Below, one piece after another: positions 12,534-23,782 of a stretch of DNA of 64,000 nucleotides. The DNA is taken from positions 14,321,760-14,385,759 of the forward strand of contig JAJEKV010000021.1 of NCBI GenBank assembly GCA_021234155.1, in the 5' to 3' direction. Source of the DNA: Isoetes taiwanensis. Lineage: Eukaryota > Streptophyta > Lycopodiopsida > Isoetales > Isoetaceae. Under the pieces are notes generated by a model. The model was not told where the DNA came from. It made no database searches and saw nothing but the letters and a program-made list of their open reading frames with translations. A program made the translations under genes and the position numbers. Position 1 is the first letter of the stretch. The number at the start of each line of letters is the position of its first letter.

Positions 12534-12888
12534 CTCAATTTGTATTGAGTTAGAACTTCGATGAGCCATGTTAGATAGAGTCAATTCTCTTAAGCTTGAC
12601 TAATAATCCATCAAATATTGTGTAATTCAATTTGATTAATAATTCATCCTAGTCTTGTACAAGTTCAAATTGTTATAAAAGAATAATTTCAAATAATCCT
12701 ATTACATTTTCTCAATTTGTATTGAGTTGGAACTTTGATGAGGCAATGTTAGATAGAATCAATTCTCTTAAGCTTGACTAATAATCCATCAAATCTTGTG
12801 TAATTCAATTTGATTAATAATTCATCCTAGTCGTGTACAAGTTCAAATTGTTATAAAAGAATAATTCCAAATAATACTATTACATTTT
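12534..12888 (+). repeat. Tandem duplication, 177-bp unit, two copies
   Basis: Units start with CTCAATTTGTATTGAGTT at 12534 and 12711 and differ by a few substitutions. The unit begins with a short palindrome (CTCAATTTGTATTGAG) and is AT-rich. The duplication lies just before the LINE. Confidence 0.85.
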
Positions 12889-13023
12889 TTCATGCATATA
12901 TCTTTATAGCGCGTTGTACTACGATAAGAGCATCGACATAGAAAGATTTGACAAAGAGGCCACAAGAAGACCATAAAGACCAGCATGAAAAAGACCATGG
13001 AAAAAATTTCCCCAATTATCTGC

Positions 13024-15297
13024 ATCCTTCCATCTCAGCTGGTTTTATTTCTCTTATCCCTAAAGTTGACAATCCATCTACTTTCTCTGATTAGAGGCCT
13101 ATCTCCCTAACCAACACCTCCTACAAAATTTGTGCCAAAATCATTGCAAATAGAATCAAGGCTTACCTGCAAAAAAACATCTCTCTTTATCAGTCTGCAT
13201 TTCTGTCTAATAGGTTTATTCTGATAACTACATCACGGCTATGGAAGGTCTTCACTGGAATAGAGTCTCCAACCAAAATTGTGTTCTTTTAAAGCTAGAC
13301 TTCAAGAAAGCTTTTGATACTGTCAGATGGAATTTCCTTGATCTGGCTCTCTCTAAATTTGGTTTCCATCCCAAGCTAAAGCTTTTGATTCATGGTTTGA
13401 ATGCCTACTCAAACTCTGCTATCATTCTAAATGGATCCCCTTCTCAATTCTTCCCTTTAGCTCGGGGTGTTAGGCAAGGTTGCCCTCTTGCTCCTTACCT
13501 TTTTCTGATAGTGGCTGAGATGCTCACAAAGGCTGTCTTATATTTCAAGGATCTTGGAAAGCTTAAGGGTCTTAAAATGCCAAATAGTGATGACTTTCTC
13601 ACCCTCTCACAATATGCTGATGACACCTTTGCTTTCTTGGATGCTGATATCTCTAACATTGAATTTTTTCTTGAGATTATTAAGCAATTTTCAGCAGCTT
13701 CTGGTGTTCATTTAAATTTGGCTAAATGTGTGATCATTGGTGATAATATTCAGCCAAATTTTGTTGATATTAAAGTTCTTAATCCCAATCAAGCATCCAC
13801 TTTGCTGGAAATGCCATTATCTCTTAATCTTAGCCTAAAAGGCCTTTGGCAACCTATCATTGCCAGAATTAGAAAGAAGCTGAATAATTTCAAAGGAGGG
13901 TTATCATTTGCTGGCAGAACTTTAATTGCTAACTCTGTTCTTGCTAGCTCACATATTTATTTTTCTTCTGCTCTTGTGGCTCCCAAGGCTGTGTATTCTG
14001 AGATTGAGAAAACAATCAGAAGATTTGTTTGGAAGGGATCTCATCTTGTAGGCTGGAAGTTTATTACCAAACCTAAAAAGATTGGGGGATTAGGTTGCAA
14101 AAATTTTCATCTGCAAGCCTGTGCTCTTGCTATTAAATACACTTGGAAATCTTTGTTGAATAATTCTAGTACCTCCTTCCAATTTATTAGATATTGGCTC
14201 TCGTGCTCTCACCCTGATGGACATCCTTCTATTAGCCATATCCTACCTGATTCCTGCTTCAATGTCCTCCATGCTGGTGCTAATACTTCTCCTCTTATGA
14301 GGAACATTATTAATGCATGGAATAAAGTTCAGTCTGCTTATGACTATGCTCCTCCTCAAGATCTAAACCTGCACATGACAATTTTCTGGAATCCCATTCT
14401 CAAGTATCATCCAAATAAAGTCCTTGCTTTGAGACATCCGAGGCTCTACAAAAAGTGGTCTGACTATGGTTTAAAGTTTATACATGACCTTTATATCAAT
14501 AACAAGTTAATCTCTTGGACCTATCTGAAGAACACTATTCATGGTACTTCAAGTGACAAAAAGGTTTATTCTCATATTAAGTCAATTCTGCCTCATGTTT
14601 GGGTGAATAACGTTGTTCCAAAGGCAACCAATTGGAACCTTGAAGGTAAATGTCATTATAAAGTCAGTAAGATTTATTCTATTATTAGTAGAAATGATGA
14701 CCCCTCCAAGGCAAGTTCTAAGTGGCTCATATCTGAGGAGGAAGTCAAATCTCTTTTCCAAGAGGTTTGGAACTCATATTGCTTCCCCAAGGTTAATTTC
14801 TTCATTTGGCTGCTGGCAAATAAAAGTATTCCTAATTTACAATTGCTTTTCAATAGGAATGTTGACATCTCTGCTTTGTGCAAACTTGGTTGTAACATGG
14901 AGGAAAATCTTGAGCATATTTTCCTTTGTCCAAAACTCAATCCCTTTTGGTCATGGTTCAATGAGAAACTGGGTCATCTTTTCCCCAATAAAGATCTTAG
15001 GCAATTTATTGTCATACATTCAAAATAACTGTGCCTTTGCTAATACTGTCACGTTTATTGCACTCTGGAATGTTTGGAAAGCAAGGAATAGAGTGGTATA
15101 TGGTAAGAAAAACTTCTCAACTTTTTGGATTAAGGTGCACTTTCAATTTGATGTTGAGTCCACTGCATCAGCACATAAAAGAAAATATGCTGATAAGTAC
15201 AACAGAAAATGGAATTCAATTGGTCTATTCAGGGGGTCTTTTGACTTATTTGCATCTAATCTTGATGTCATTAATTCTAATTCTGTCTGGTGCTAGC
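13024..15297 (+). mobile_element. LINE retrotransposon, 5'-truncated and mutated
   Basis: Coding similarity starts near 13024 (motifs FISLIPKV, RPISLTN and QSAFLSNR) and ends at a stop near 15296. That covers most of the reverse transcriptase and the C-terminal zf-RVT region. The endonuclease domain is missing upstream. There is an in-frame TAG near 13093, an apparent single-base loss near 13223 and another frame change near 15000-15030. The element stops without a poly-A or microsatellite tail before the next open frame. This is a dead copy of a plant L1-type LINE. Confidence 0.85.
13241..15028 (+). pseudogene. LINE reverse transcriptase and zf-RVT, 595 codons
   Basis: The RT core is clear: LDFKKAFDTV (about residue 18) is the first catalytic-Asp region, GVRQGCPLAPYLF is near residue 76, and the active-site motif QYADDTF is near residue 124. 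It is followed by the thumb region (GVHLNLAKC). Residues about 490-580 match the zf-RVT region (WLLANKSIPN and CPKLNPFW), though its Cys/His pattern is incomplete. The internal ATG is not the original start, since RT homology continues upstream in a shifted frame. The protein would copy element RNA by target-primed reverse transcription. After the stop at 15026 the homology continues in another frame (IALWNVWKARNRVVYG) to 15296. Confidence 0.85.
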
Positions 15298-15829
15298 TTA
15301 CTTGAAGATATGCAAGGCTAGTTTAGGGGAGGTGGAAGATGATCTACTCAAGAAAGACATTGGCCAAGATCTCAGTTTGTTCTTCAGCAGACTCACTATG
15401 AACGAGGCAGACTCAAGCAGTAACACCAGTTTAGCAAGAATATTCTGTAGGGAAGTGGTGCAGGTGTACAATATGTTCGATTTCCTTTCCATGTATCACT
15501 ACTTCATGTCAGAGAATCAGTTTTCAAGGTTCAGGGAACAGTACTACACACATAGATTGCTAGCAGATCTATATGGCTCTCTGCTATGCTTGAGTAAGAC
15601 TGATCTCTCTTGCTTTGATGAAATTGCTGAGCAGATTGATGACTCATATACTTTTGGATCTGATGCTCCTTTCTATGCTTACTTTAACTCTAAGCTTGAC
15701 TCTCCTTCTTTAGATTGCCTTGCCTCTCTCAACACTCCTGGACTCATTTTCGGCCTTGCACTATCATTAATTGCTCAATCTTATCTCCTAATCTGGCTAG
15801 AGTTTTTGGTAGCTTTTTTCAGGTGCTAA
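15290..15829 (+). CDS. Unidentified 179-codon open frame after the LINE
   Basis: The frame begins right at the LINE's last codons and runs uninterrupted for 180 codons, long for this AT-rich region. It encodes an acidic, Ser-rich N-terminal half (EVEDDLLKKDIGQDLSLFF), an aromatic middle (FREQYYTHRLLADLYG) and a hydrophobic C-terminus (GLALSLIAQSYLLIWLEFLV). No family is recognised. There is no clear promoter, and its 3' end abuts a dispersed repeat. It may be an exon of a host gene interrupted by the LINE, or extra LINE-borne sequence. Confidence 0.35.
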   Translation: MLAYLKICKASLGEVEDDLLKKDIGQDLSLFFSRLTMNEADSSSNTSLARIFCREVVQVYNMFDFLSMYHYFMSENQFSRFREQYYTHRLLADLYGSLLCLSKTDLSCFDEIAEQIDDSYTFGSDAPFYAYFNSKLDSPSLDCLASLNTPGLIFGLALSLIAQSYLLIWLEFLVAFFRC

Positions 15830-16020
15830 TATGTAGCATAATAACAGGGGGTTTTCATTGTGTTTTTGTACGCTTTTCACAAAGGTTTTCCTAAGATTTC
15901 ATGGCGTATTTGAATGGATGTACTAATGCGTACATCTAGAGTGCAATATTTCTTAGTCGTCGATTTAGCTTTTTTTTTTTCAATGGTCCAACATCCAAGG
16001 GCTCACAACAAAAACCCTCT
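15828..16020 (+). repeat. Dispersed repeat, copy 1 (partner at 52259)
   Basis: About 190 bp starting ATATGTAGCATAATAACAGG, passing GATGTACTAATGCGTACATC and ending GGCTCACAACAAAA. It aligns along its length with 52259-52455 with scattered mismatches. Both copies contain the palindrome GATGTACTAATGCGTACATC. No transposase frame; it looks like a short non-autonomous element or SINE-like unit. Confidence 0.75.
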
Positions 16021-16413
16021 TTTTATTTTAGGGGCTGAACATGCAAGCCTCGTGGATAGCATTTTAGGGCACGAAACCGGGCTTGCAAATCTGCAACAAC
16101 AGGCTGTGATTATAGGCTGTGGGGGTCTCATAGACAGATGCAGGAAGCGTGTGGGTATGGGGAATGGAAGGTGGCCTTGGCCTTTGTCCAGGAATGGGAG
16201 CCTTCGGTGATGCGCTTCTCCCAATAGAACCAAAGGCAAAATAGGGTCTCCAATTCGATTTCCAGAAGAACGTACCAAAAGAACAAGCCAGTGGGGTGAT
16301 TCACCGGAATAGGGCTTAAAGTTCATGCCAAAAACCGAAGTGATACATATGGCTATGGCCCCTCCGAAACTGGCTTTTCTTGAGAAAAGGGATAAGTGCA
16401 CCGGTTTAGCCAT
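16003..16413 (-). other. Unidentified 136-codon GC-richer open frame
   Basis: The frame starts MAKPVHLSLFSRKASFGG and has several hydrophobic stretches. Its base composition is higher in GC than the flanks, and its edges fall between a dispersed repeat and the RCC1 relic. The texture (hydrophobic, Ser/Leu/Pro-rich, moderate GC) is reminiscent of organelle-derived nuclear insertions, but I could not match it to any organelle gene. Confidence 0.25.
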
Positions 16414-16526
16414 GCAGCCTAGCTAGGCATCGGATTGAGCAGAAAAGCAAAAGGCCCTGAATTTCAATCTGTCACAGAGTTCTTAGCTCCGGTCAAATTT
16501 TATATTCAATTTTTTTTCTGCTGTTA

Positions 16527-17161
16527 ATGCTGCAGACGGCAGCTTGGCCCCTATCAATCGGAATAACTATATTTGAGCTTCCTCAAATAATGGAATCGAA
16601 GCACATTGTTTCAGGTGCTGCACATACAGTTACTTTAGTTGATAATGGTTTTGGGATCTGGGCCTGGGGTCGAGGACAGAATGGGGTGTTGGGCACTGGT
16701 CAGCTCACTGACTTCCATCTCCATGTTCTGTTCTTTGGCCTCCTGTAGCTGTAGGTAAAGTAGATAGGATCCAAGCGTTGGAAAGAAAAGTTTTGGAATA
16801 CCATATGTTGGCAGAAGACAGGGCCAAAGATTTGAGAGATGAGAAATGTAGGAGGATGGAGCTGGAAATTAGGAACTCTAGGCAGATGATTGACATGAAA
16901 GAGCAGACAACTCGCTCTAATAGGTTAGGGCAGCAGAAAATAGATCTGCCACAAACAGAGGCAGAATGTTATCTTGGTTCTGTGGAGGCATTTAGAGCAC
17001 TAGAGATGCATGCTTTCGTCCTAGAAGAGATTGCAAGAGAAAAGACAGAGACTTTAGAACAAGAATACAAGTGCAGATTAGCTACAGAGGCAACCATAAA
17101 TGACCTCCGTTGCCACTTGAACTCATGGTCCATTCGGTCAGAAGCAAAGACATCATCGTAG
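16527..17161 (+). pseudogene. RCC1-repeat / coiled-coil protein relic
   Basis: Residues about 28-60 of the first frame (GAAHTVTLVDNGFGIWAW, then GRGQNGVLGTG) are one RCC1 beta-propeller blade. A frame change near 16740 leads into VAVGKVDRIQALERKVLEY and a long Glu/Arg/Lys-rich coiled coil (16778-17161; motifs RAKDLRDEKCRRMELEI and SVEAFRALEMHAFVLEEI). RCC1 blades followed by a coiled coil occur in some plant RCC1-family proteins related to guanine-exchange factors. Only one blade of the usual seven remains and the frames are broken, so I call it a pseudogene or a fragment of a longer split gene. Confidence 0.6.
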
Positions 17162-17247
17162 TCTCTCCAAAACACCAAACGTAAGATTCGGTGGAGAAGG
17201 AGAAGTCTGCAGCATGCATTGAGACAGGAAATGCGAGAGATTAGTAG

Positions 17248-17871
17248 TTTGACGAATGGGAAAGAAAGTTAGCATCATCAAGTGTTCAGGATTTTTTACA
17301 GTTTGAGTCTTTTTATCGGTTCAGACTCCATCATGTGAAGGAGATACTGCTGGAGAGAAAAGTGAAGCAGTTATGTAAGTCGTACTTATTGACAAAAGAG
17401 GAGTCTGTTGGTTCCATATCTGAAGCTATCACACGCGTTGGATTGATGGCCAAAGGTTTTGAAAAGGAAGCTGCTACGTTCACAGCAAAAGCTTACAAAA
17501 ATGCAGCAGGTAAACCTGGGGGATTCATATCTGAAGATGCTAAGCATGAAGCCTCCAAATTCTCAGTATTTGGAGCTGCAGAAAGTAAAGGTAAGCATGA
17601 GCAGTCTACTATGCATGAACTGATTGAGGTTACAGGTACTAGTGCTGGAAACAGGCATGTACAACAGCTTCAAATGCAGATGCAATTGCAAACGCAGATG
17701 ATGCATTATGGTGTTAACAGAGATGTTAAGAGCCTTGGGAATGAATTGTTGAGAAATGACACAGTTATGGAAGAAGACTCGTTAGCTGCTGGCCTAGGGC
17801 CTGGAATGGGCTTGTATAAAGGTGGTTTGATGGATGGAGATAGCCAGATGATTATACATCACATATGCTAG
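17248..17871 (+). pseudogene. Unidentified coding fragment, about 207 codons
   Basis: The frame is open from 17248 and starts with DEWERKLASSSVQDFLQFES. This seems to continue, after a frame change, a basic peptide encoded at 17165-17245. It holds a Lys/Arg-rich segment, an Ala/Gly stretch (AKAYKNAAGKPGGFISEDA), a Gln/Met run (QLQMQMQLQTQMM) and a Gly/Met-rich tail. No ATG begins the frame; the first in-frame initiator-like codon is GTG at 17335, so it is an internal exon or relic. It may belong to the same original gene as the RCC1/coiled-coil frame. Family not recognised. Confidence 0.4.
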
Positions 17872-18269
17872 GTATGATTGTAATATGCATTCTCATAGTT
17901 TGTACTTTGAAATTAAAGTTCACATTTTAATTTGTTTGCACTAATATCAGAGAGACGCAAGGTAAGCGTAATCACGGATTTTCCACTACATATTCCACTT
18001 CCTTTCTTTTACTACTAGTTGAAACAATGTAAACGGGATTTGCATCCATTTACAGCTTCTTTTGTTATACTCGTCATCTTATTTTATTCTATGCATTTAC
18101 CTTGGTTTCTTCATTTTTTTCCGATATAACAACCAACACATAGCTATCATTAACATTATTAACATAAACACATAACACATATTGCTACATGTTTTAAATG
18201 TCTTTTTATATTCTCACGTCCTTTTTTTTTTTTGGCCCGAAGGGCCAAAAAATTTTTTTAGTATAATAA

Positions 18270-18716
18270 CCAACACATAACTACCATTGACATTAATAAA
18301 TATAACCATTGGATCCAACACATTTAAATTAAAATCCCCCTTAAACCCCCTTTGGTTTGGGTGCATATTCACACGGGGGTGACGAGGGCAAAGCGTGAGA
18401 GCCCTCATAATTGTATTTTGGACGTACGAAATCAACACCATATAGTATTCCGGTTGAAATCTTATAGTATTTTGCGAATCTTATTATACAGTATAGCAAA
18501 TCTTGTACTTGCATACCCCACAAATGAGGAACTTTACGTACGGTGTAGATTATGGAATAAAGGGCGAATATGCCAATCCGACAGCTCTCGATGCCCGTAG
18601 TCACCCCCCGTGTGAATATGCACCCAAACCAAAGGGGGTTTAAGGGGGATTTTAATTTAAATGTGTTGGATCCAATGGTTATATTTATTAATGTCAATGG
18701 TAGTTATGTGCTGGGG
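18270..18716. mobile_element. Long-TIR foldback MITE, copy 1
   Basis: About 114-bp terminal arms (18270-18383 and 18600-18716) are inverted copies: CCAACACATAACTACCATTG and the block TAAAATCCCCCTTAAACC on the left mirror GGTTTAAGGGGGATTTTAAT and GGTAGTTATGTG on the right. They enclose a unique core of about 215 bp with no coding frame. A GGCCCGAAGGGCC palindrome lies just outside the left arm, as it does at copy 2. No target-site duplication is evident. Confidence 0.8.
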
Positions 18717-19591
18717 TCGGGATTCCTTCCTTACTACTGAAGTCTGCTTTACTACATAATTTATCTTCTTTGGTCACTAAAGTTTGAGACTTGACTTGCT
18801 TCATATATTTTGAGCTATATCTCCTTCCTTTATGTTGGATGAATATGGCTAAAGACCACTACTAAAATGTATTCTGCTGATATAAGCAGGGTCATGTATT
18901 GTTTTTCTTGATTAATGGAAAAATCTACTCTTACTCTCAAAAAAATAAACTAGCAAAAGGCACACCAGAAGGCTTTGACAAGGATTTATTTAATTAGGCG
19001 TATAATCTAAAGTTAATTGTGGTTTCTTTTAAAGTAGACAATTCGGAAGCCAAGAAGATGGAGTTATTAGAACCTATGGAACACATGTCCACAATGACTT
19101 TCACTAAAGTGGAAGATCCGCCTAGGCAAATCCATGGTGATCTAGGCTCTATGTAAGTACATCCTAGGCAACTCCATCATGGTTTGGTGATCTAGGCTCT
19201 ATGTAAGTACATTTTTATTGATACCACTGTATGACTTTGTACACGTTGGCTTATGACTTGATATTAGGTGATGAGCAAGTAGATATTATGGAGGATGTAC
19301 ATCATGATGAGGTGGTACAAACATCTCAATACAAAAAAGATGATTTTTTATTGTGCATGGGTGGTTTTGCCTAAAGGTTCCTATTGTTTTCTTTAAGTTT
19401 TTAGTCTCGTACTACATTATCTATGATGTATATTGATTTCCATTCATGATAGTCTTTCAGCATTCAAAAACAAAAAGACGCTAGTTCCTTCATAGCTTAA
19501 ATTTAAATGGAAATGTTTTCAACAGAACCATTTTCACGTAGCGGGTTGTACAATGTAATAATAATTTACATTAGAAATAGATTGTTCAAGA

Positions 19592-20357
19592 ATGGCAGAT
19601 GAAGCTACTCAGAAGTATTGCTTTTCAAAGTACAAGGAGGATGTAAACCAATTAGAGAGTCTCCAGATAGAGATGAAAGCCTACAAATCAGAATACAACA
19701 AGATGACAATGAAAGCTCCGACTATCAAGCTAGGAAACGCAAGAGGGATTATGTTTCCGAGAACGGAAAAAAACAGTTAGCTATAGTTTCAGAGGTTGTT
19801 TATGGATCAGCAAATGAAAATGAGAAAGGTTGTCTACAGCTTCAGGAACACCAAAGTTTAATAGAAGAAAAGCAGATAACAAGTAAGTCGAATGCATCAT
19901 TCGATCTAATAAACCTACTATTGACATAAGAGAATAGTTACTTAAGATCTCAGTTGCTCAATAAGAATGATGTTATTCAAGAGTTAAGGAAGACAACCTC
20001 TGAACTGGAAATGGCTCTGAACAACTCCCAACTCTTTAGAATACATGACCTACAAGAAAGTGTCTCACAATTCTTTGGGAGAAAAGAGTGACCATGATGA
20101 TATCATGCTCGTAATGAAAGTAAAGCACGTGAGTCTACAAGAAACGGTGAGAAGTTGATTAGAGAAAATGGTTTACTTGAAGGTAAAAATAAATCTGCCT
20201 TTGAACAAATAACTACTCTACAGAAGGAGTTGAATAGTGCTCAAGAAGAAGGAGAGGCACTTGGAAAACTGTTGCAAGCAAAGACAAACAGATATCTGAA
20301 TTGGAAAAGATTATCAATGAAGTGCATGAAAATCATAGAAACTTTAACCGTGCCATG
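19592..20357 (+). pseudogene. Coiled-coil protein relic in several frames
   Basis: Successive short frames encode heptad-rich, Glu/Lys/Gln-rich peptides: KYKEDVNQLESLQIEMKAY (19592), a basic patch ARKRKRDYVSENGKK (about 19730), NDVIQELRKTTSELEMAL (about 19965) and EQITTLQKELNSAQEEGEAL (about 20200). They lie in order on the plus strand, with frame changes and stops between them and no convincing splice sites. This suggests a decayed gene for a long coiled-coil protein, possibly the same ancestor as the pieces at 16.5-17.9 kb. Family not identified. Confidence 0.4.
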
Positions 20358-20788
20358 ATAGAACCGGTGACCATATGGGCATTTGATTCTTTGCAAATGC
20401 GTTGTGAGGACACAAATCATGATGATGTTCCCGAACCGGACTTTCCTCCTTTGAGTTTAAAATGTATATTTACAAAGAATGTATTTTGGATCATCACTTT
20501 TTCCCTTTTCTCATGCTCATATGTTTCTACGGTTCACAAAATGTTTCCGTGTGTAGTTAAACTTCTAGAAAAGGACAACCGCTATTTACCCTCTAATTGA
20601 AGCGCAACCTCCACTAGAAACACACCTAGAAATGTCGAGGTAAAACTCTCTTTTGAGATTTTCGCCTTGACGATTGCAATGCCGCAAAGAATTAAAAACA
20701 GATATATTTTATAGCTTGAACACATTACCACATGCTTCTTCTTCTTGAAAAGGAGACGTCCATAGAAGTATTTCTTGGCATCCCATTG

Positions 20789-22600
20789 TGGCGTCCCCTA
20801 CTGTGATATCACGGTGCCCTCACCGTGATACAAACAGGAGTTCATCCCCATACCAGCTCCATGCTAATACGGGGCCCTCCACATGACACCGCAACCGTGG
20901 CGGGTTCCAGTGGGAAGAGTGGAAGGGTCATTGCACCCCGTCTCCCTCGGGGCCTACCTAGGCTGAAGGCGTAAACATACATGTCGAGCACATACATCAA
21001 TATCATATGACCATCACGAAGGATGGCCCTCCACATATCTGCATAGACAAAGATCAAAGCACATCACATAGGGAATCCTACCCAAGGCTCGGACTCAAAG
21101 GGATGATCGACGGCTTGGGTCTCGTGAGTTCATTGCGCATGAAATTCATGGCAATGGGTTTGGCTGGCACATGAACATGGCTTAGGGTTGTCCACTCCAT
21201 CCGCCCCTCCGCATTACACTTTGCGAGATAGGTTGAAGAACTTCGGGGTTGGACCCGTAGCCACCTGCGGGATCATAGCCAAAGGGGCTATAGCCGGGTT
21301 ACATCTCCCTGCACCGATGAGGCGGTAGGGAGGTTTCTCTCCCACCGGATGATCAATGCCATAGCAAAGTGCACTAGAGGACACCAACCGTCCCGGTACT
21401 CGACTTTAACCCACTTGAAGGGAACTACCACCCGCGACCGGGTCCCACCCCGCGCCCCAACACAACCACGCACCGCACGGGACCTCGGCTGAAACCCCCG
21501 GTGGCACCGCCGCCAGCACGCCTCTTATCCCCAACGGGTGTCGAACTCATACTCAGGGTGCACGCAGTCCCTGAGTATTAAGCGCTAGTCTGCAGTGCTC
21601 TCCGGGTAGACTTTACATCCCGAGAGAGCAACCGCTATGGACACAGCCACCCTTATCAACCGGTCTGACCCCTAAGAACACAACACAGGCGGGCTATTGT
21701 ACGCAGGCCGCAACTACAGTGTGCTAGAGAGGCTACTCTAGGAGCATCAACTACAAAGCTTTAGGTCTCTACCCCCCTTCCCAATACAAGGAGTTCACAG
21801 AGATACATCATCCATGTACATCACAGAAGAACTAAAGAACAAGATCTAATCTATATCATAGAGTTAGGTTCTTTAGTTAGAATCTGCTATCTAGAGTTCT
21901 AGAGGGCTGCTATGGGCAACTTAATAGGCTAAACCTACTGATTCAATGACTAAAACAGGGTTTAGACTATCTAATTGGCCAAATACCTGATCCTTGAGAG
22001 ACTCCTCCTGACCTGAGCTCGACCATCCTGCTGAAACGCTCGAATCTAGAGAAACTAAGGTTGCAATTCTCCCAGTCAGAGTCTGGGATGCGGTTTTGGC
22101 TGTTGAGGCAGCCAAAACAGAGTTCTGAAACCCTAAAATCGAAAATTAGGTTAGTTAGGGTTTCCTACCCTATATAGACAAGGGGGGTGGCTAGGGTTTC
22201 CAATTATCCCCTTTTGGCATGTGGGATAATTGGTAATGGGCCCACTTGCCTTTAAGGGCTAGGTGGCCAAATGTGCCCACATGGAAATGTGTGCACCCAA
22301 ATGTGCTCACATGGAAATGTGTGCACATTAATGAATGTGTACATTGGAAAATGTGCACATTACTTGCACCTATGGGTATGGCCCACTTGGCATCAAGTGG
22401 CCACATGGAAATGTGTGCCCACATTAATGTGTACATTGGAAAATGTGCACATTAATACTAATGCACATTCTTAGCAAGTTGCCCCCTAGGGCTACCCACT
22501 TGGCTATACGTTGGCGTACACGTCAATCGGGGTGGCGTGTACGCGTGACGTGGCAGTACAATATACGTCCTGGGAGCGTATACTGTGCTGGAACGTCACA
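20789..22600 (-). repeat. 3' LTR of the chromovirus
   Basis: It begins (minus strand) TGTGACG at 22600 and ends GACGCCA at 20789, giving TG...CA ends. It aligns over its length with 32588-34402. The first 413 bp in transcription order (22600-22188) match the other LTR without indels; the remainder shows many small differences. Close to the 22600 end it carries repeated ATGGAAATGTGTGC-type motifs. Confidence 0.9.
22246..22470. repeat. Short iterated motifs inside the LTR
   Basis: ACATGGAAATGTGTGC, ACATTGGAAAATGTGCACAT and related words recur several times here and identically at 34048-34272 in the other LTR. The motifs are partly palindromic (GTGCACAT). As this is the U3 side of the LTR, they could be transcription-factor sites or enhancer-like repeats; that role is inferred. 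Confidence 0.55.
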
Positions 22601-22613
22601 TTCTCCCCACCTT
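22601..22613 (-). promoter_or_regulatory. Polypurine tract
   Basis: On the minus strand AAGGTGGGGAGAA lies immediately before the 3' LTR start TGTGACG. This is the position and composition of a PPT that primes plus-strand DNA. A second similar tract, AAGGTGGGGAGAACC, lies at 22659-22644. Confidence 0.8.
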
Positions 22614-23397
22614 GAAATGATGTCGCCCCGCGGCAAAGATCGTGGTTCTCCCCACCTTGGGATCTTCCTAACCTGCAATCAACCTGATGCATACGATATA
22701 CTACTATAATACTTACACGTTTATTACGATTACCTTAAGGTAATACTTTTATCACATTATTATATTATAAAATAACTTATCAGTTCACAACATTACTACA
22801 CAGATTACTCCAAACTTCACTTAACATTACGATTAAGTTTATCAAAATTTAAAATTAACGTTCGAGATACCCTTGATTCCTTGCAACACATTTCAACAAA
22901 ATTTGTGTTGCAAGTCTTAAATAACTCGACCTCCTTCCCCCTCCGGGCGCTCTCTTGGCTGCTGTGTCGACACTACGTTAGTACCATTTAATTATTAATT
23001 AAAATTTTTGGTTATATGGTGACCACCCCACCTATCTACATGGATGCATGGCTAATCTCCCGGCGTAGGAAGAGGGTGAATCTTCCATTATGGCCGCGGA
23101 GACAGCGCCTACATGCCTATATGCCGCTCATGCCTACACCTCTAGTTGCCCGGTGGAGGGATATCCTTTCGCGTGGGGGGCTAAGGATAGATTCCTCCTA
23201 TCAAAGCATATATGGGGCTAAAGGTGCTTTTCCTATGAATGCATTCCTCAATGACCTCCTTTTTCTCGAGGTCGTCTACTCCGTGGGGACGTAAGTAGAC
23301 TTTCTAATCTACCTTCCACTCGCCCAAAAGCGGAAACTTAGCGGTCATGCCTACATTGACATTACACCACGCCCTAGAGATCACCGTAGTGGTCCCA

Positions 23398-23709
23398 TCA
23401 TCGGTGACAACGCATGCGACCCATACTAAGCGTAGGTGGCATCGCGAGATTAATCTTAACTATACAAAGCATTAACCTACACAAATCGACATGCACGAGC
23501 CGATTTCTTGGGAGATGACCTTGCCGTCCCATTGCTCCATAAACCGTGGGTCTTTGCTTTACTAAATCTTTCTTAAGTACCCACGTCGCGTCTTCCAGCG
23601 GTAAGTGTTTCCACTTGACCAAATCTTGGAGGAATTCTGATCTCCTCGTTTTCTTGAAAGCTTTATCAAGAATCATTTCGGAACTATTTCCATTTTGTTC
23701 CTCCGTCAT
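23398..23709 (-). pseudogene. Chromodomain end of integrase
   Basis: After an acidic stretch the peptide reads RRSEFLQDLVKWKHLPLEDA, then TWVLKKDLVK. The aromatic and hydrophobic spacing (LVKWK...P..DATW) is that of a chromodomain fused to gypsy integrase, which binds modified histone tails and directs insertion. It is joined to the upstream integrase C-terminus through a frame change and stops around 23710-23780. The 103-codon frame continues past the domain with no similarity. Confidence 0.8.
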
Positions 23710-23782
23710 TTCAACGGCGTTGGCGAATCCAAGACTTCGCCGGATTTGGGGTATGCCTCTTCACAAACTCACGTGGAAGACC

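Noticed and set aside
18214-18697. Overlapping open frames of 75-118 codons
   Set aside because: They run through the MITE arms and core; the frames are not kept in the second copy.
22246-22474. Overlapping open frames on both strands (69-81 codons) repeated at 33993-34276
   Set aside because: They lie inside the LTRs and arise from the iterated ATGGAAATGTGTGC motif; identical in both LTRs because the LTRs are duplicates, not because a protein is conserved.
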